A stretch of DNA of 64,000 nucleotides from Massilia terrae (GTDB lineage Bacteria; Pseudomonadota; Gammaproteobacteria; Burkholderiales; Burkholderiaceae_D). The stretch lies in NCBI RefSeq assembly GCF_024753145.1, contig NZ_JANUGU010000003.1, positions 248,001-312,000 of the forward strand. Reading direction: 5' to 3'. Shown one piece after another: positions 47,410-56,074 of this stretch (its first letter is position 1; the number at the start of each line of letters is the position of its first letter). The notes under the pieces are model-generated. The model did not search any database, had not been told where the DNA came from, and saw only the letters and a program-made list of their open reading frames with translations. Position numbers and translations under genes: made by a program.

Positions 47410-47840
47410 CGCATCAACTCGCTTCAGTGTCTGTGGGAAACAGCGGCGCGCGGATTTAACAATCGGGCGCCGCCGGCAGGGCTTTCTGGATGGGCGCAAG
47501 TCTAAGCCCCGCCTGCCGGCGATTCGATTGAAAGCCCGGGCGCGCTTGATTTCGCACAAACCCCGGAGCGGTGCACGCGGCGTCCGCGCAAGCCCGAAAA
47601 ACGGCCTCAACTGCACCGAAAACGGGCAGATTCCGGCCTTTTCCGCATCGACGTGCGTTTCGAAAATACAACAGCACGATTCGTTTTATTGGCTTTCCAC
47701 CAAGTGCACAGGCCATAATTGACAAATCCGACAATCTTGATGCACGGAGCATTTAAGGTGCAGGGACGAATTTGGTCTTCACCGGGATGCCCGCAATGCA
47801 CAGAGGATTACCGCTTTTTTCTTAACAAGGACACGAATAC
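47410..47840. other. 431-base region upstream of the first porin gene
   Basis: The part near the Sel1 gene is GC-rich and featureless. From about 47660 it becomes AT-richer, with TTGGCT...CATAAT (47697-47721, long spacer) and a TTGACA at 47719-47724 as candidate promoter parts and AAGGACACG ahead of the porin ATG. A long leader is likely. No small gene is supported. Confidence 0.45.
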
Positions 47841-48902
47841 ATGAAAAAATCACTGATGGCACTGGCCTTCCTGGGCGCATTCGCCGGTGTGGCACATGCA
47901 CAGACCGCAGTGCAGATCTACGGCAACCTGGACGCAGGCTTCATCAAGGACACCGACAAGACCCTGAGCATCGGCAAGCGCGCCGCCAACACCCTGGGCT
48001 TCAAAGGCACCGAAGACCTGGGCAACGGCCTGAAAGCACTGTTCCAGCTGGAAATCCGCTACGAGCCGGACACCGGCACCGTCGAGTCGAACTCGCGTCC
48101 GCTGTTCCAGGGCCAGAGCCGCGTCGGCCTGCAGGGTGACTTCGGTATGGTCCGCCTGGGCCGTGGCCTGACCCCGATGCAGGAAACCATCGGCGCGTTC
48201 GAGCCGTGGCACGGCCTGCCGACCTCGGCCGGTTTCTACACCGACGTCGAAGTCGCCGGCTACACCTCGCAGCCGCTGGATCCGGCCGGTTCGTCGAACA
48301 ACCGCTGGTCGAACGGCTTCTGGTACAACAGCCCGGCCAACCTGTGGGGCGGTTTCCAGGTCAACGCAGCCGTGGCAACCAAGGAAGCCAACGGTGGCGC
48401 CGCCCTGGTCGGCACCGGCACCTCGACCGCGCCGCAATACCCGGCCAACAGCGAAGCTTCGGCCAACCCGTTCTCGCTGTCGGCAACCTACAACAACGGC
48501 CCGGTGTCGGCGATGGCCGCCTACGAGCGTAACGCTGTCGAGACCAAGTTCTGGTCGCTGGGCGGCGCGATCAACGCCACCCCGGACCTGAAGCTGATGG
48601 CAACCTACGCTCGTCAAGACCAGGGCCACACCTTCGCCTTCAACCCGCGCACCAAGGCATGGGTGCTGGGTGCACAGTACTCGGTCGGCCCGGGCAAGGT
48701 GCTGGCTGGTATCGGTTCGAAGAACCCGGACGGCGCGCCGAAGACCAAGCAGTTCTCGCTGGGCTACGAGTACAGCCTGTCGAAGCGTACCTACGTGTAC
48801 GTGGACGCATCGCGCAAGAAAGACATCACCGGCGCGACCCACCTGCTGTCGAATCCGTCGACCGTCAACCACTACGACGTGGGCGTGAACCACTCGTTCT
48901 AA
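47841..48902 (+). CDS. Outer-membrane porin (Burkholderiales type)
   Basis: The 353-residue protein has a signal peptide (MKKSLMALAFLGAFAGVAHA) followed by QTAVQIYGNLDAGFIKD. It has the alternating beta-strand pattern of 16-stranded general porins and ends in a terminal Phe (VNHSF) needed for outer-membrane insertion. Codon use is strongly biased (GGC, CTG, AAC, ACC nearly throughout), typical of a very highly expressed gene and clearly stronger than in the next porin gene. It is followed by a long perfect hairpin. Confidence 0.95.
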   Translation: MKKSLMALAFLGAFAGVAHAQTAVQIYGNLDAGFIKDTDKTLSIGKRAANTLGFKGTEDLGNGLKALFQLEIRYEPDTGTVESNSRPLFQGQSRVGLQGDFGMVRLGRGLTPMQETIGAFEPWHGLPTSAGFYTDVEVAGYTSQPLDPAGSSNNRWSNGFWYNSPANLWGGFQVNAAVATKEANGGAALVGTGTSTAPQYPANSEASANPFSLSATYNNGPVSAMAAYERNAVETKFWSLGGAINATPDLKLMATYARQDQGHTFAFNPRTKAWVLGAQYSVGPGKVLAGIGSKNPDGAPKTKQFSLGYEYSLSKRTYVYVDASRKKDITGATHLLSNPSTVNHYDVGVNHSF

Positions 48903-48950
48903 GTTGACTTAGACCGCCGGGGCAGCGCCCCCGGCAGCGAAGACCACCGC

Positions 48951-48990
48951 AAGGGCGGGCACGGGAAACCGTGCCCGCCCTTGGCGTTTC
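48951..48990 (+). terminator. Hairpin terminator after the first porin gene
   Basis: Fourteen-base perfect arms AAGGGCGGGCACGG/CCGTGCCCGCCCTT enclose a GAAA tetraloop and are followed by GGCGTTTCT. The stem is very stable, but the T tract is short. Confidence 0.7.
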
Positions 48991-49110
48991 TGGGCCCTGT
49001 GTGATTTGCGCAACCAGCTTGCCGGCTGGTGCGGACTGTCGAGACAAGCTGCTGACGCCGCTCAAAGGAGCGTGCGCGGCGGTTCCAATGAACGCAATTC
49101 GGGAGATGCC

Positions 49111-50382
49111 ATGAAACAGATAGCCCTCGCCGCCCTGCTGGGCGCCGGCTGCAGCGGCGCCGCGCTGGCCCAGTCCACCGTCCAGATCTACGGCGTCGCC
49201 GACGCCGGCGTCATGTGGCAGCGCGGCGGCACCACCAAGATCATCAGCGGCGGCGCCGACGGCTCGCGCCTCGGCTTCAAGGGCAGCGAGGAGCTGGGCG
49301 GCGGCTACAAGGCCGTGTTCAACATCGAGGCCCGGGTCGAGCTCGATACCGGCCTGCAGTTCCCGACCATCCTCAACGACAAGCAGGGCCTGTACCTGAC
49401 GCGCGGCATGGACCTGCTGCCGCCCGCCGTCCTGCAGGCCGTGCGCGGCGCCACCCAGCCGCCCGGCGGGCTCGCCGTCAACCCGCAGAAGGCGCTGTTC
49501 GACCGCACCTCGATGGTCGGCATGATCACCCCCTACGGCGCCTTCCTGCTGGGGCGCCTGTACACGCCGGAATACGAGGTGTTCGCCGCCGCCGACACCT
49601 TCGAGGCCGGCACCGCCGGCACCTGGGGCGGCATCCTGTACGGCACCGGCGGCTACACCGTGATCCCGTCCGACATCCGCTCCTCGCGCTCGCTCGAATA
49701 CCGGATCGTGCACCCGAGCGGCTTCGGCGCCGTGCTGATGGTGTCCAGCAAGGGTTCCGGCTACCTCGAACGCTACAACAAGTTCTACGGCGTTAACGTC
49801 ACCTACAAGAACCGGGGCTGGGACGTCGGCATCGGCTACAACCACGGCTACGACCAGCAGGACGCGCCCAGCCTGCGCACGGCCACCGCCGGCGGCTCCT
49901 GGAGCTGGGGCGACTACCGCTTCTTCGCCGGCGTGCACTACGAGCGCAACACCAACTCGCCGCTGATGCAGGACTACATCCTCGGCTGGGACAGCCTGGT
50001 CGCGCCCCAGCTGGCGCCGCTCGGCGCGGCCACCGCCGGCTTCCTGCGCAATGTCTTCATTCGCAACATCTTCGCCAACACCGAGCAGAACGCGATCAGC
50101 GTCCAGGCCGGCGTGCAGTACCGCTATGGCCCGGGCAAGATCCTGGCCTCGGTCGCGCACCAGAACGACCGCACCTCAGGCGATTCCGACGCCACCCTGT
50201 ACGCGCTCGGCTACGATTATTTCGTCTCGCGCCGCACCGACCTGTACGCCGTCGGCGCCTTCATCGACAACCGCAAGTGGGCCCAGTTCTCGCCCGCCAG
50301 CGGCGGCGTGCCAGGCGGCTTCACGCGCCATCCGGGCGACAACGGCGGGGCGCTGCAGGTGGGCATCCGGCACCGCTTCTGA
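49111..50382 (+). CDS. Outer-membrane porin, second copy
   Basis: The 423-residue protein has a signal peptide (MKQIALAALLGAGCSGAALA), then QSTVQIYGVADAGVMWQRGG, and a C-terminal VGIRHRF with the terminal Phe. It is longer than its upstream neighbour, with insertions between strands, and differs from it throughout, so it is an older paralogue rather than a recent duplicate. The ATG has a GGGAG site. It probably forms a channel of different selectivity. Confidence 0.92.
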   Translation: MKQIALAALLGAGCSGAALAQSTVQIYGVADAGVMWQRGGTTKIISGGADGSRLGFKGSEELGGGYKAVFNIEARVELDTGLQFPTILNDKQGLYLTRGMDLLPPAVLQAVRGATQPPGGLAVNPQKALFDRTSMVGMITPYGAFLLGRLYTPEYEVFAAADTFEAGTAGTWGGILYGTGGYTVIPSDIRSSRSLEYRIVHPSGFGAVLMVSSKGSGYLERYNKFYGVNVTYKNRGWDVGIGYNHGYDQQDAPSLRTATAGGSWSWGDYRFFAGVHYERNTNSPLMQDYILGWDSLVAPQLAPLGAATAGFLRNVFIRNIFANTEQNAISVQAGVQYRYGPGKILASVAHQNDRTSGDSDATLYALGYDYFVSRRTDLYAVGAFIDNRKWAQFSPASGGVPGGFTRHPGDNGGALQVGIRHRF

Positions 50383-50479
50383 GCGCGCCATGACATCTTT
50401 CCCGGCCGCCATTTTTCTGCCCGCCCGGAGCAGGCAGTCGGTTAGAATTGCGGACATCTCATACTCGCCGCCTTATCCA

Positions 50480-51139
50480 ATGACCGCACTGGACGCCAAC
50501 GCCGTCGCCCAATACCTGGCCGACCATCCGCACTTTTTCGACGACTACGCCGGCCTGCTGGGCGAAGTGCGGCTGGCCAGTCCGGTCACCGGACGCGCGG
50601 TGTCGCTGCAGGAGCGCCAGATGGAAGTCATGCGCGACAAATACCGCGCGCTGGAGCTGCGCCTGGCCGAGCTGGTCCGGGTCGCGCAGGACAACGCGGC
50701 GATCGCCAACCGCTTCCACGCCTGGAACCAGATCCTGCTCACCTCGCGCGACCTGGCCACGCTGCCGCGCGCGCTGGCCGACGGCCTGGCCAGCAAGTTC
50801 AACGTCCCGCAGGTCACCTTGCGCCTGTGGAACACCAAACCGGAACATGCAGGCGCCTGGTTCACCGAAGACGTGTCGGACGACGCCCGCATCTTCGCCG
50901 GCAGCCTGCGCGCGCCCTACTGCGGCCCGAACCGGGATTTCGAAGCCGTGCGCTGGCTCGGTGACGCCGCGGCCGTGCGCTCGGTCGTGATCCTGCCGCT
51001 GGCCAGCGGCGACAGTACCTTCGGCCTGCTGATCCTCGGCTCGCCCGACCCCGACCGATTCAGCGCGCAGATGGGCACCGACTTCCTGGTCCACATCGGC
51101 GAAACCGCCAGCGCCGCGCTGGCGCCGCTCGTGGCCTGA
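50480..51139 (+). CDS. DUF484 family (GAF-like) protein
   Basis: The 219-residue protein begins DANAVAQYLADHPHFFDDYAGLLGEVRL and has a coiled coil (about 55-85), then a GAF-like domain (GGDSTFGLLILGSPDPDRFSAQMGTDFLVHIGETAS-type strands, read in parts). This family is encoded next to xerC in many proteobacteria; its function is unknown. The xerC start codon follows the stop by one base, so the pair is coupled. Confidence 0.9.
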   Translation: MTALDANAVAQYLADHPHFFDDYAGLLGEVRLASPVTGRAVSLQERQMEVMRDKYRALELRLAELVRVAQDNAAIANRFHAWNQILLTSRDLATLPRALADGLASKFNVPQVTLRLWNTKPEHAGAWFTEDVSDDARIFAGSLRAPYCGPNRDFEAVRWLGDAAAVRSVVILPLASGDSTFGLLILGSPDPDRFSAQMGTDFLVHIGETASAALAPLVA

Positions 51140-51140
51140 G

Positions 51141-52091
51141 ATGGACACGCCCGCGGGCCAGCCGGACTGGGTGCAACGCTACCTGGGCGAGCTGGCCACG
51201 CAGCGCCAGCTGTCCGCGCACACGGTGGCGGCCTACCGCCGCGACCTGGCCGAGCTGGCCGTGCTGGCCGTGCTGGCCGGCCACCATGACTGGGCCCGCC
51301 TGACCCATTTCGACATCCGCCGCTGCGCCGCCAAACTGCACGCCGGCGGCCAGCAACCGCGCACCATCGCGCGCAAGCTGTCCGGCTGGCGCGGCTTCTT
51401 CGACTGGCTGGCGCCGCGCGCCGCGCTGGCCGCCAATCCGGTACAGGGCGTGCGCGCGCCCAAGCGCGCCAAGACTTTGCCGAAGGCGCTGTCGGTCGAC
51501 GACGCCGTGCAGCTGATGGAAGCGAACAAGCAGGCCCATCCGGAACCCTTCGAGCTGTGCAACCAGGCCATGTTCGAACTGCTGTATTCCAGCGGCCTGC
51601 GGGTGTCCGAGCTGGCCGGCCTCGACCTCGAATTCGCCCCCGCCGCGCGCGGCCGCGCCGCCTCGCTCGGCTGGCTCGACCGCGCCGCGCAGGAGGTGGT
51701 GGTCACCGGCAAGGGCAACAAGCAGCGCCGCGTGCCGGTGGGCGAGCCGGCGCTGGCCGCGATCGCGGCCTGGCTGGCGGTGCGCCCGCCGGCGCGCGAC
51801 GGCAGCGCCGCCCTGTTCCTGTCGGCGCGCGCCACCCGCATCACGCCGCGCGTGGTGCAGCAGCGCCTGAAGCAGCATGCGATCCGCGCCGGCAGCCCGG
51901 TGCACGTGCACCCGCACGTGCTGCGCCACTCCTTCGCCTCGCACGTGCTGCAATCGTCCGGCGACCTGCGCGCCGTGCAGGAACTGCTGGGCCACGCCAG
52001 CATCACCTCCACCCAGGTCTATACCGCGCTCGACTTCCAGCACCTGGCCGCCGTGTATGACCGCGCCCACCCGCGCGCCAAGCCGAAGTAA
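51141..52091 (+). CDS. xerC: Tyrosine recombinase XerC
   Basis: The 316-residue protein has an N-terminal SAM-like DNA-binding domain (about 10-95) and the C-terminal catalytic domain with the full active site: Arg154, Lys191, His259, Arg262, His285 and nucleophile Tyr294. With XerD it resolves chromosome dimers at dif. It follows DUF484 as in many proteobacteria. There is no sign of a mobile integrase such as an attachment site nearby. Confidence 0.95.
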   Translation: MDTPAGQPDWVQRYLGELATQRQLSAHTVAAYRRDLAELAVLAVLAGHHDWARLTHFDIRRCAAKLHAGGQQPRTIARKLSGWRGFFDWLAPRAALAANPVQGVRAPKRAKTLPKALSVDDAVQLMEANKQAHPEPFELCNQAMFELLYSSGLRVSELAGLDLEFAPAARGRAASLGWLDRAAQEVVVTGKGNKQRRVPVGEPALAAIAAWLAVRPPARDGSAALFLSARATRITPRVVQQRLKQHAIRAGSPVHVHPHVLRHSFASHVLQSSGDLRAVQELLGHASITSTQVYTALDFQHLAAVYDRAHPRAKPK

Positions 52092-52209
52092 GCAGTGCGC
52101 TTGACCTGCATCAAGCTGATGTAGTGTTGATGGTAGGGTGGCAGGTTTTGCGGCATAATCGCTCGATTACCCTGGCCGCGGACGGCTGCAATTGAAGAGT
52201 TAGCGAAAC

Positions 52210-53271
52210 ATGGAATTGATCCCCACCACCATCCTCACCGGCTTCCTCGGCGCCGGCAAGACCACCCTGCTCAACCGCATCCTGCGCGAGCAGCACGGCC
52301 TGCGCATCGCCGTCATCGAGAACGAATTCGGGCAGGAGAACATCGACAACGAAATCCTGGTGCAGGACAGCGGCGAGCAGATCGTGGAAATGAACAACGG
52401 CTGCATCTGCTGCACGGTGCGCGGCGACCTGATCGTGGCCCTGGGCACCCTGGCCGACAAGCGCCTGCGCGGCGAGCTCAACTTCGACCACGTGGTGATC
52501 GAGACCACCGGCCTGGCCAATCCCGGCCCCGTGGCCCAGACCTTCTTCGTCGATGAAGGCGTCGGCAGCGCCTACCTGCTGGACGCGGTGGTGACCGTGG
52601 TCGACGCGCGCCACGGCATGCAGCAGCTGGACGAGCACGAGGAAGCCCAGCGCCAGGTGGGCTTCGCCGACAAGATCCTGCTGTCCAAGCTCGACCTGGT
52701 GACGCCGGAACAGCAGGAAGCGCTCAAGGCGCGCATCCGCCGCATCAACCCGCGCGCCCCGATCTCCACCTCGGACTTTGGCCGCGCCCCCATTTCGGAC
52801 GTGCTCGACCTGCGCGGCTTCAACCTGAACGACAAGCTGGAGATCGATCCCGCCTTCCTCAAGGAAGAAGAGGACGAGCACGAACACGGCCCCCACTGCG
52901 GCCACGACCATGAGCACGGCGCGCATTGCGATCATGCGCACCATCGCCATGACCACCACCACGCCCACCACAGCGACGACATCGCCGCCTTCGTGTACAA
53001 GAGCGACCGGCCGTTCGACCCGGCGCGCCTGGACGAGTTCCTTGGCGGCCTGGTCAATGTGTTCGGCCCGCGCATGCTGCGCTACAAGGGCGTGCTGTGG
53101 ATGGAGGGCGCCGACCGCAAGGTGGTGTTCCAGGGCGTGCACCAGATGATGGGCAGCGACCTTGGCGCCAAGTGGTCCGACGGCGAGCCGCGCGGCAGCA
53201 AGATGGTCTTCATTGGCAAAAATTTACCAAAGGACGTATTTATCTCCGGATTGGAACAATGTTTGGTATAA
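52210..53271 (+). CDS. CobW/COG0523-family metal-handling GTPase
   Basis: The 353-residue G3E-family GTPase has Walker A GFLGAGKTTLL (residues 11-21), the metal-binding CxCC motif NNGCICCTVRG (Cys65, 67, 68) and SKLDLV as guanine-specificity loop. A histidine-rich stretch lies at about 222-256, and the C-terminal CobW domain follows. These proteins deliver zinc or related metals to client proteins. It directly precedes dksA, whose product has lost most zinc-finger cysteines. I looked for a Zur-type operator upstream and did not find one. Confidence 0.92.
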   Translation: MELIPTTILTGFLGAGKTTLLNRILREQHGLRIAVIENEFGQENIDNEILVQDSGEQIVEMNNGCICCTVRGDLIVALGTLADKRLRGELNFDHVVIETTGLANPGPVAQTFFVDEGVGSAYLLDAVVTVVDARHGMQQLDEHEEAQRQVGFADKILLSKLDLVTPEQQEALKARIRRINPRAPISTSDFGRAPISDVLDLRGFNLNDKLEIDPAFLKEEEDEHEHGPHCGHDHEHGAHCDHAHHRHDHHHAHHSDDIAAFVYKSDRPFDPARLDEFLGGLVNVFGPRMLRYKGVLWMEGADRKVVFQGVHQMMGSDLGAKWSDGEPRGSKMVFIGKNLPKDVFISGLEQCLV

Positions 53272-53395
53272 ACTATCCCGGTTTTGCGGTGCGCGCATCA
53301 TCGCAGCCATGACCGGGACCGAGCGCATCGCCTTTGTTTGACGACTGAAATGCCGACTCGCCGGCGGGGCGAGGATAAGACATCGGGATGCCAAC

Positions 53396-54373
53396 ATGAA
53401 GGAAACCGTAAGCAAGACCGCAAAAAAAACTGGTGGAGCAAGCCCCGCCCCCCGCAAGACGGCCCTGACGGCCAAGGCGGCGCCTGCGGCCACGAGCAAA
53501 GCCAAAGCCAAGCCGGCTTCCCGCCCGGCCACCAGCAGGGCGGCGGCACCGAACGCAGCTGCGGCCAAGACGGCTGCAACGAAAGCGGTCAAGGCCGCCG
53601 CGCCAAAAGCGCCGGCCAAGACCAGCACCAAGACTCGCGCCGCCACGGCCAGCGCTCCAAAAGCGGCGCCGGCAGCGAAAGCGGCACCGGCCAAGGCATC
53701 GGCCGCGGCAGTAAAAGCAGTCAAGGCGCCGGCCAAAACCGCCCCGGCGGCGGACAAGCCGCGCAGCACCAAACAGAAGGCCGCGGCCGTATCGCCAACG
53801 GCCAAGGCAGGCAGCGGCAACGCGGCCGCCACCAGCGCACGCAAGAGCGTGGCGCCGGGGGGCAAGGCCGAGTTAGCTGATAAAATGGAAACCCCTGTCG
53901 TATCAAAGGTAAGTGAAGTCATGACTAAAACCACCAAACCGAATACTGCCGCCCAGGCCGAAGATCGCATCTTGACGGAAGACGAGATTCGGGCCATGAG
54001 CGACAATGACTACATGAACCCGGCCCAGCTCGCCTTCTTCAAGGCCAGGCTGCAGGCGCTGGAAAAAGAACTGCTCAAGAACGCCGGGGAAACCACCGAA
54101 CACCTGCGCGAAACCGTGCTCGTGCCGGATCCGGCCGACCGCGCCACCATCGAGGAAGAACACGCGCTGGAACTGCGCACCCGCGACCGCGAGCGCAAGC
54201 TGCTCAAGAAGGTGCAGCAGTCGCTGGCCTCGATCGAATCGGGCGAATACGGCTGGTGCGAAGAGACCGGCGAGCCGATCGGCATCCCGCGCCTGATCGC
54301 GCGCCCGACCGCCACCCTGTCGCTGGAAGCGCAGCAGCGCCGCGAACTGAAGCAGAAGCTGTACGGCGACTGA
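53396..54373 (+). CDS. dksA: DksA RNA-polymerase-binding regulator with a long Lys/Ala/Pro-rich N-terminal extension
   Basis: The frame encodes 325 residues. The last 150 (from the internal ATG at 53921, TKTTKPNTAAQAEDRILTEDEI) are a typical DksA: coiled coil with the acidic tip region and the degenerate zinc finger YGWCEETGEPIGIPRLIARPTATLSLEAQQ, with only one of four cysteines. The first 175 residues are Ala/Lys/Pro/Thr repeats like histone H1-type or AlgP-like nucleoid proteins and have no stop before the DksA part. An extended -10 sequence (TGATAAAAT, 53878-53886) and AAAGG lie just upstream of the internal ATG. The gene may therefore make a short classical DksA, a long H1-DksA fusion, or both. 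It ends at a strong terminator. Confidence 0.85.
   Translation: MKETVSKTAKKTGGASPAPRKTALTAKAAPAATSKAKAKPASRPATSRAAAPNAAAAKTAATKAVKAAAPKAPAKTSTKTRAATASAPKAAPAAKAAPAKASAAAVKAVKAPAKTAPAADKPRSTKQKAAAVSPTAKAGSGNAAATSARKSVAPGGKAELADKMETPVVSKVSEVMTKTTKPNTAAQAEDRILTEDEIRAMSDNDYMNPAQLAFFKARLQALEKELLKNAGETTEHLRETVLVPDPADRATIEEEHALELRTRDRERKLLKKVQQSLASIESGEYGWCEETGEPIGIPRLIARPTATLSLEAQQRRELKQKLYGD
53878..53921 (+). promoter_or_regulatory. Candidate internal promoter and ribosome-binding site for short DksA
   Basis: TGATAAAAT is an extended -10 element. It begins 43 bases ahead of the in-frame ATG at 53921, with AAAGG at 53905-53909. This patch is strikingly AT-rich inside a GC-rich coding stretch. No -35 is visible, as is allowed for extended -10 promoters. 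Confidence 0.5.
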
Positions 54374-54396
54374 GCCGCCAGGGCATCCCGCACCGA

Positions 54397-54428
54397 AAGC
54401 ATGCGGCCGGCGCCGCATGCTTTTTTTG
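54397..54428 (+). terminator. Rho-independent terminator after dksA
   Basis: Eleven-base arms AAGCATGCGGC/GCCGCATGCTT enclose a CGGC loop and are followed by a run of seven T residues, 24 bases after the dksA stop codon. Confidence 0.95.
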
Positions 54429-54529
54429 TCGCCGCCCGCGGGCCAAGCATGCGAAATTCTTGCCTATCAGATACACTTAGCGGGGCAGCCTGTGCATGCA
54501 CATGCCGGGCTTAATTAACGGGACAAGAT

Positions 54530-55981
54530 TTGGGCCTTTTCGACTTCCTGAAGAAAAATCCGGAGCCATCGGCCAGCGCGCCGGTGCCGCGCCGCACGGC
54601 CGACGCCGGCGCGCGCGTGGCGCCCGGGCCGCGTACCGTGTCGCCCAATACGGTCGCCCCGAATACGGTGGCCCCGAACACCGTCGCGCCGAACAGCGTG
54701 GCCCCGCGCCCGGCCGGGTCGCGCCACGCCGCGCCGGCCGGCCAGCGTCCGCCCGCGCACGGCCCCGCCACCCAGCGTGGCGCCGCCCCGCGCGAGCGCG
54801 CCGGCGGCGCCAGCCGCTACGACAGCGAGGAAGCGCGTGCGCGCCAGCGCGAGATCGCGCGCGCCACCGCCGCCAAGATCGACGCCATCGAAATGGAAAT
54901 GGCGGCCGATATGTTCAACGACCTGCCGACCTGGAAAAGCAACACCGCGCGCCGCGCGCCGACTCCGGTGGCCGGACCGCAATCCTATGAATTCGGGACC
55001 CAGGGCGCCGGCCTGCCGCCGATCCCGCCGGTGGCGGAAGCGGCCGCCGTGATCTACGCCAACGGCGACAGCCAGACCGCCGAGCGCACCCTGCGCGGCA
55101 GCCTGATCGGCGACGGCCGCAACCAGCGCATGACCTGGTGGATGCTGCTCGACCTGTACCAGGCCGGCGGCCGCGAGCAGGATTTCGAAAGCATCGCGAT
55201 CGACTACGCGATCCACTTCGAGACCTCGCCCCCGGTGTGGAAGAAGGAAGCGGCCAGCGCGCCCCAGCAGTTCGCCGGCGTCACCCCGACCGAAGCCTTC
55301 GCCGGCATGCTCGGCGCCACCATCCAGCCCCAGCTGCAGCGCCTGCGCGACTGCAGCGCCAGCAGCCCCGTGCTGCGCCTGGAATTCGGCGGCGTGCGCG
55401 GCGTCGCGCCGGAAGGCTGCGCCGCCCTGCTCGACGGCCTGCGCGCCCTGCGCGCCACCCGCAGCGAACTGGTGCTGGGCAGCGCCGACACCCTGCTCGC
55501 CGTGCTGCGCCCGATGCTCACCATCGGCAACCGCGGCGCCAGCCAGATCCCCTGGCTGCTGGTGCTGGAACTGCTGCAGCTGACCGACCGCGCCAAGGAA
55601 TTCGAAGAAACGGCGATGGATTTCCGCGTCACCTTCGAAGCCGAGCCGCCGCCGTTCACCGCGCGCCTGCGGGTCGCCACCGCCGCCACCAGCACCGTGG
55701 CCGGCGACCGCTTCATGCTGCCGGTCACGGTCGAAGGCGAATCCGCCGAGCTGCTGGCCTCGATCGAAACCTATGCGCGCAGCGCCACCCCGGCCCTGCT
55801 CGACTGTTCGCGGCTGGCGCGCCTCGACTACAAGGGCGCCGAAGCCCTGCAAGGAAAGTTGCGTGCGCTCAAGACCGCAGGCCGCCAGATCGAGCTGCGC
55901 GACGTGAACCACCTCGTGGCGCCGCTGCTGCGCCTGCTCGGCGCGGGCGACAGCGCGCGCCTGTACGCCAACAAGTACTGA
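54530..55981 (+). CDS. STAS-domain protein with VAPNT repeats
   Basis: The 483-residue product starts GLFDFLKKNPEP from a TTG codon; no ATG is available near the conserved start. Four tandem VAPNT/VAPNS units follow (about 37-60) in a basic Pro/Ala-rich segment. A charged helix (about 100-140) comes next. The C-terminal half includes a likely STAS fold (about 400-475; PVTVEGESAELLASIETYARSATPALLDCSRLARLDYKGAEALQG), the shape of anti-sigma-factor antagonists. No partner kinase or sigma factor is adjacent. It lies between the dksA terminator and hslV. The function is unknown. Confidence 0.78.
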   Translation: MGLFDFLKKNPEPSASAPVPRRTADAGARVAPGPRTVSPNTVAPNTVAPNTVAPNSVAPRPAGSRHAAPAGQRPPAHGPATQRGAAPRERAGGASRYDSEEARARQREIARATAAKIDAIEMEMAADMFNDLPTWKSNTARRAPTPVAGPQSYEFGTQGAGLPPIPPVAEAAAVIYANGDSQTAERTLRGSLIGDGRNQRMTWWMLLDLYQAGGREQDFESIAIDYAIHFETSPPVWKKEAASAPQQFAGVTPTEAFAGMLGATIQPQLQRLRDCSASSPVLRLEFGGVRGVAPEGCAALLDGLRALRATRSELVLGSADTLLAVLRPMLTIGNRGASQIPWLLVLELLQLTDRAKEFEETAMDFRVTFEAEPPPFTARLRVATAATSTVAGDRFMLPVTVEGESAELLASIETYARSATPALLDCSRLARLDYKGAEALQGKLRALKTAGRQIELRDVNHLVAPLLRLLGAGDSARLYANKY

Positions 55982-56074
55982 CGAGCCCGGGCAGCTCGAC
56001 AAATCCGCCCGACCGTCTTGCATTTGGCGCGGCCATCCCCACCTGCGGATGGCTGAACAACCAAGAGGCAAAGA

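Noticed and set aside
51141..52091. Integrase of a genomic island
   Set aside because: Length, active site and DUF484 neighbour identify housekeeping XerC; no attachment-site duplication or tRNA lies nearby.
52092..52209. Zur operator ahead of the CobW gene
   Set aside because: No AT-rich dyad resembling the known Zur box was found; only a CATAAT -10-like element is present.
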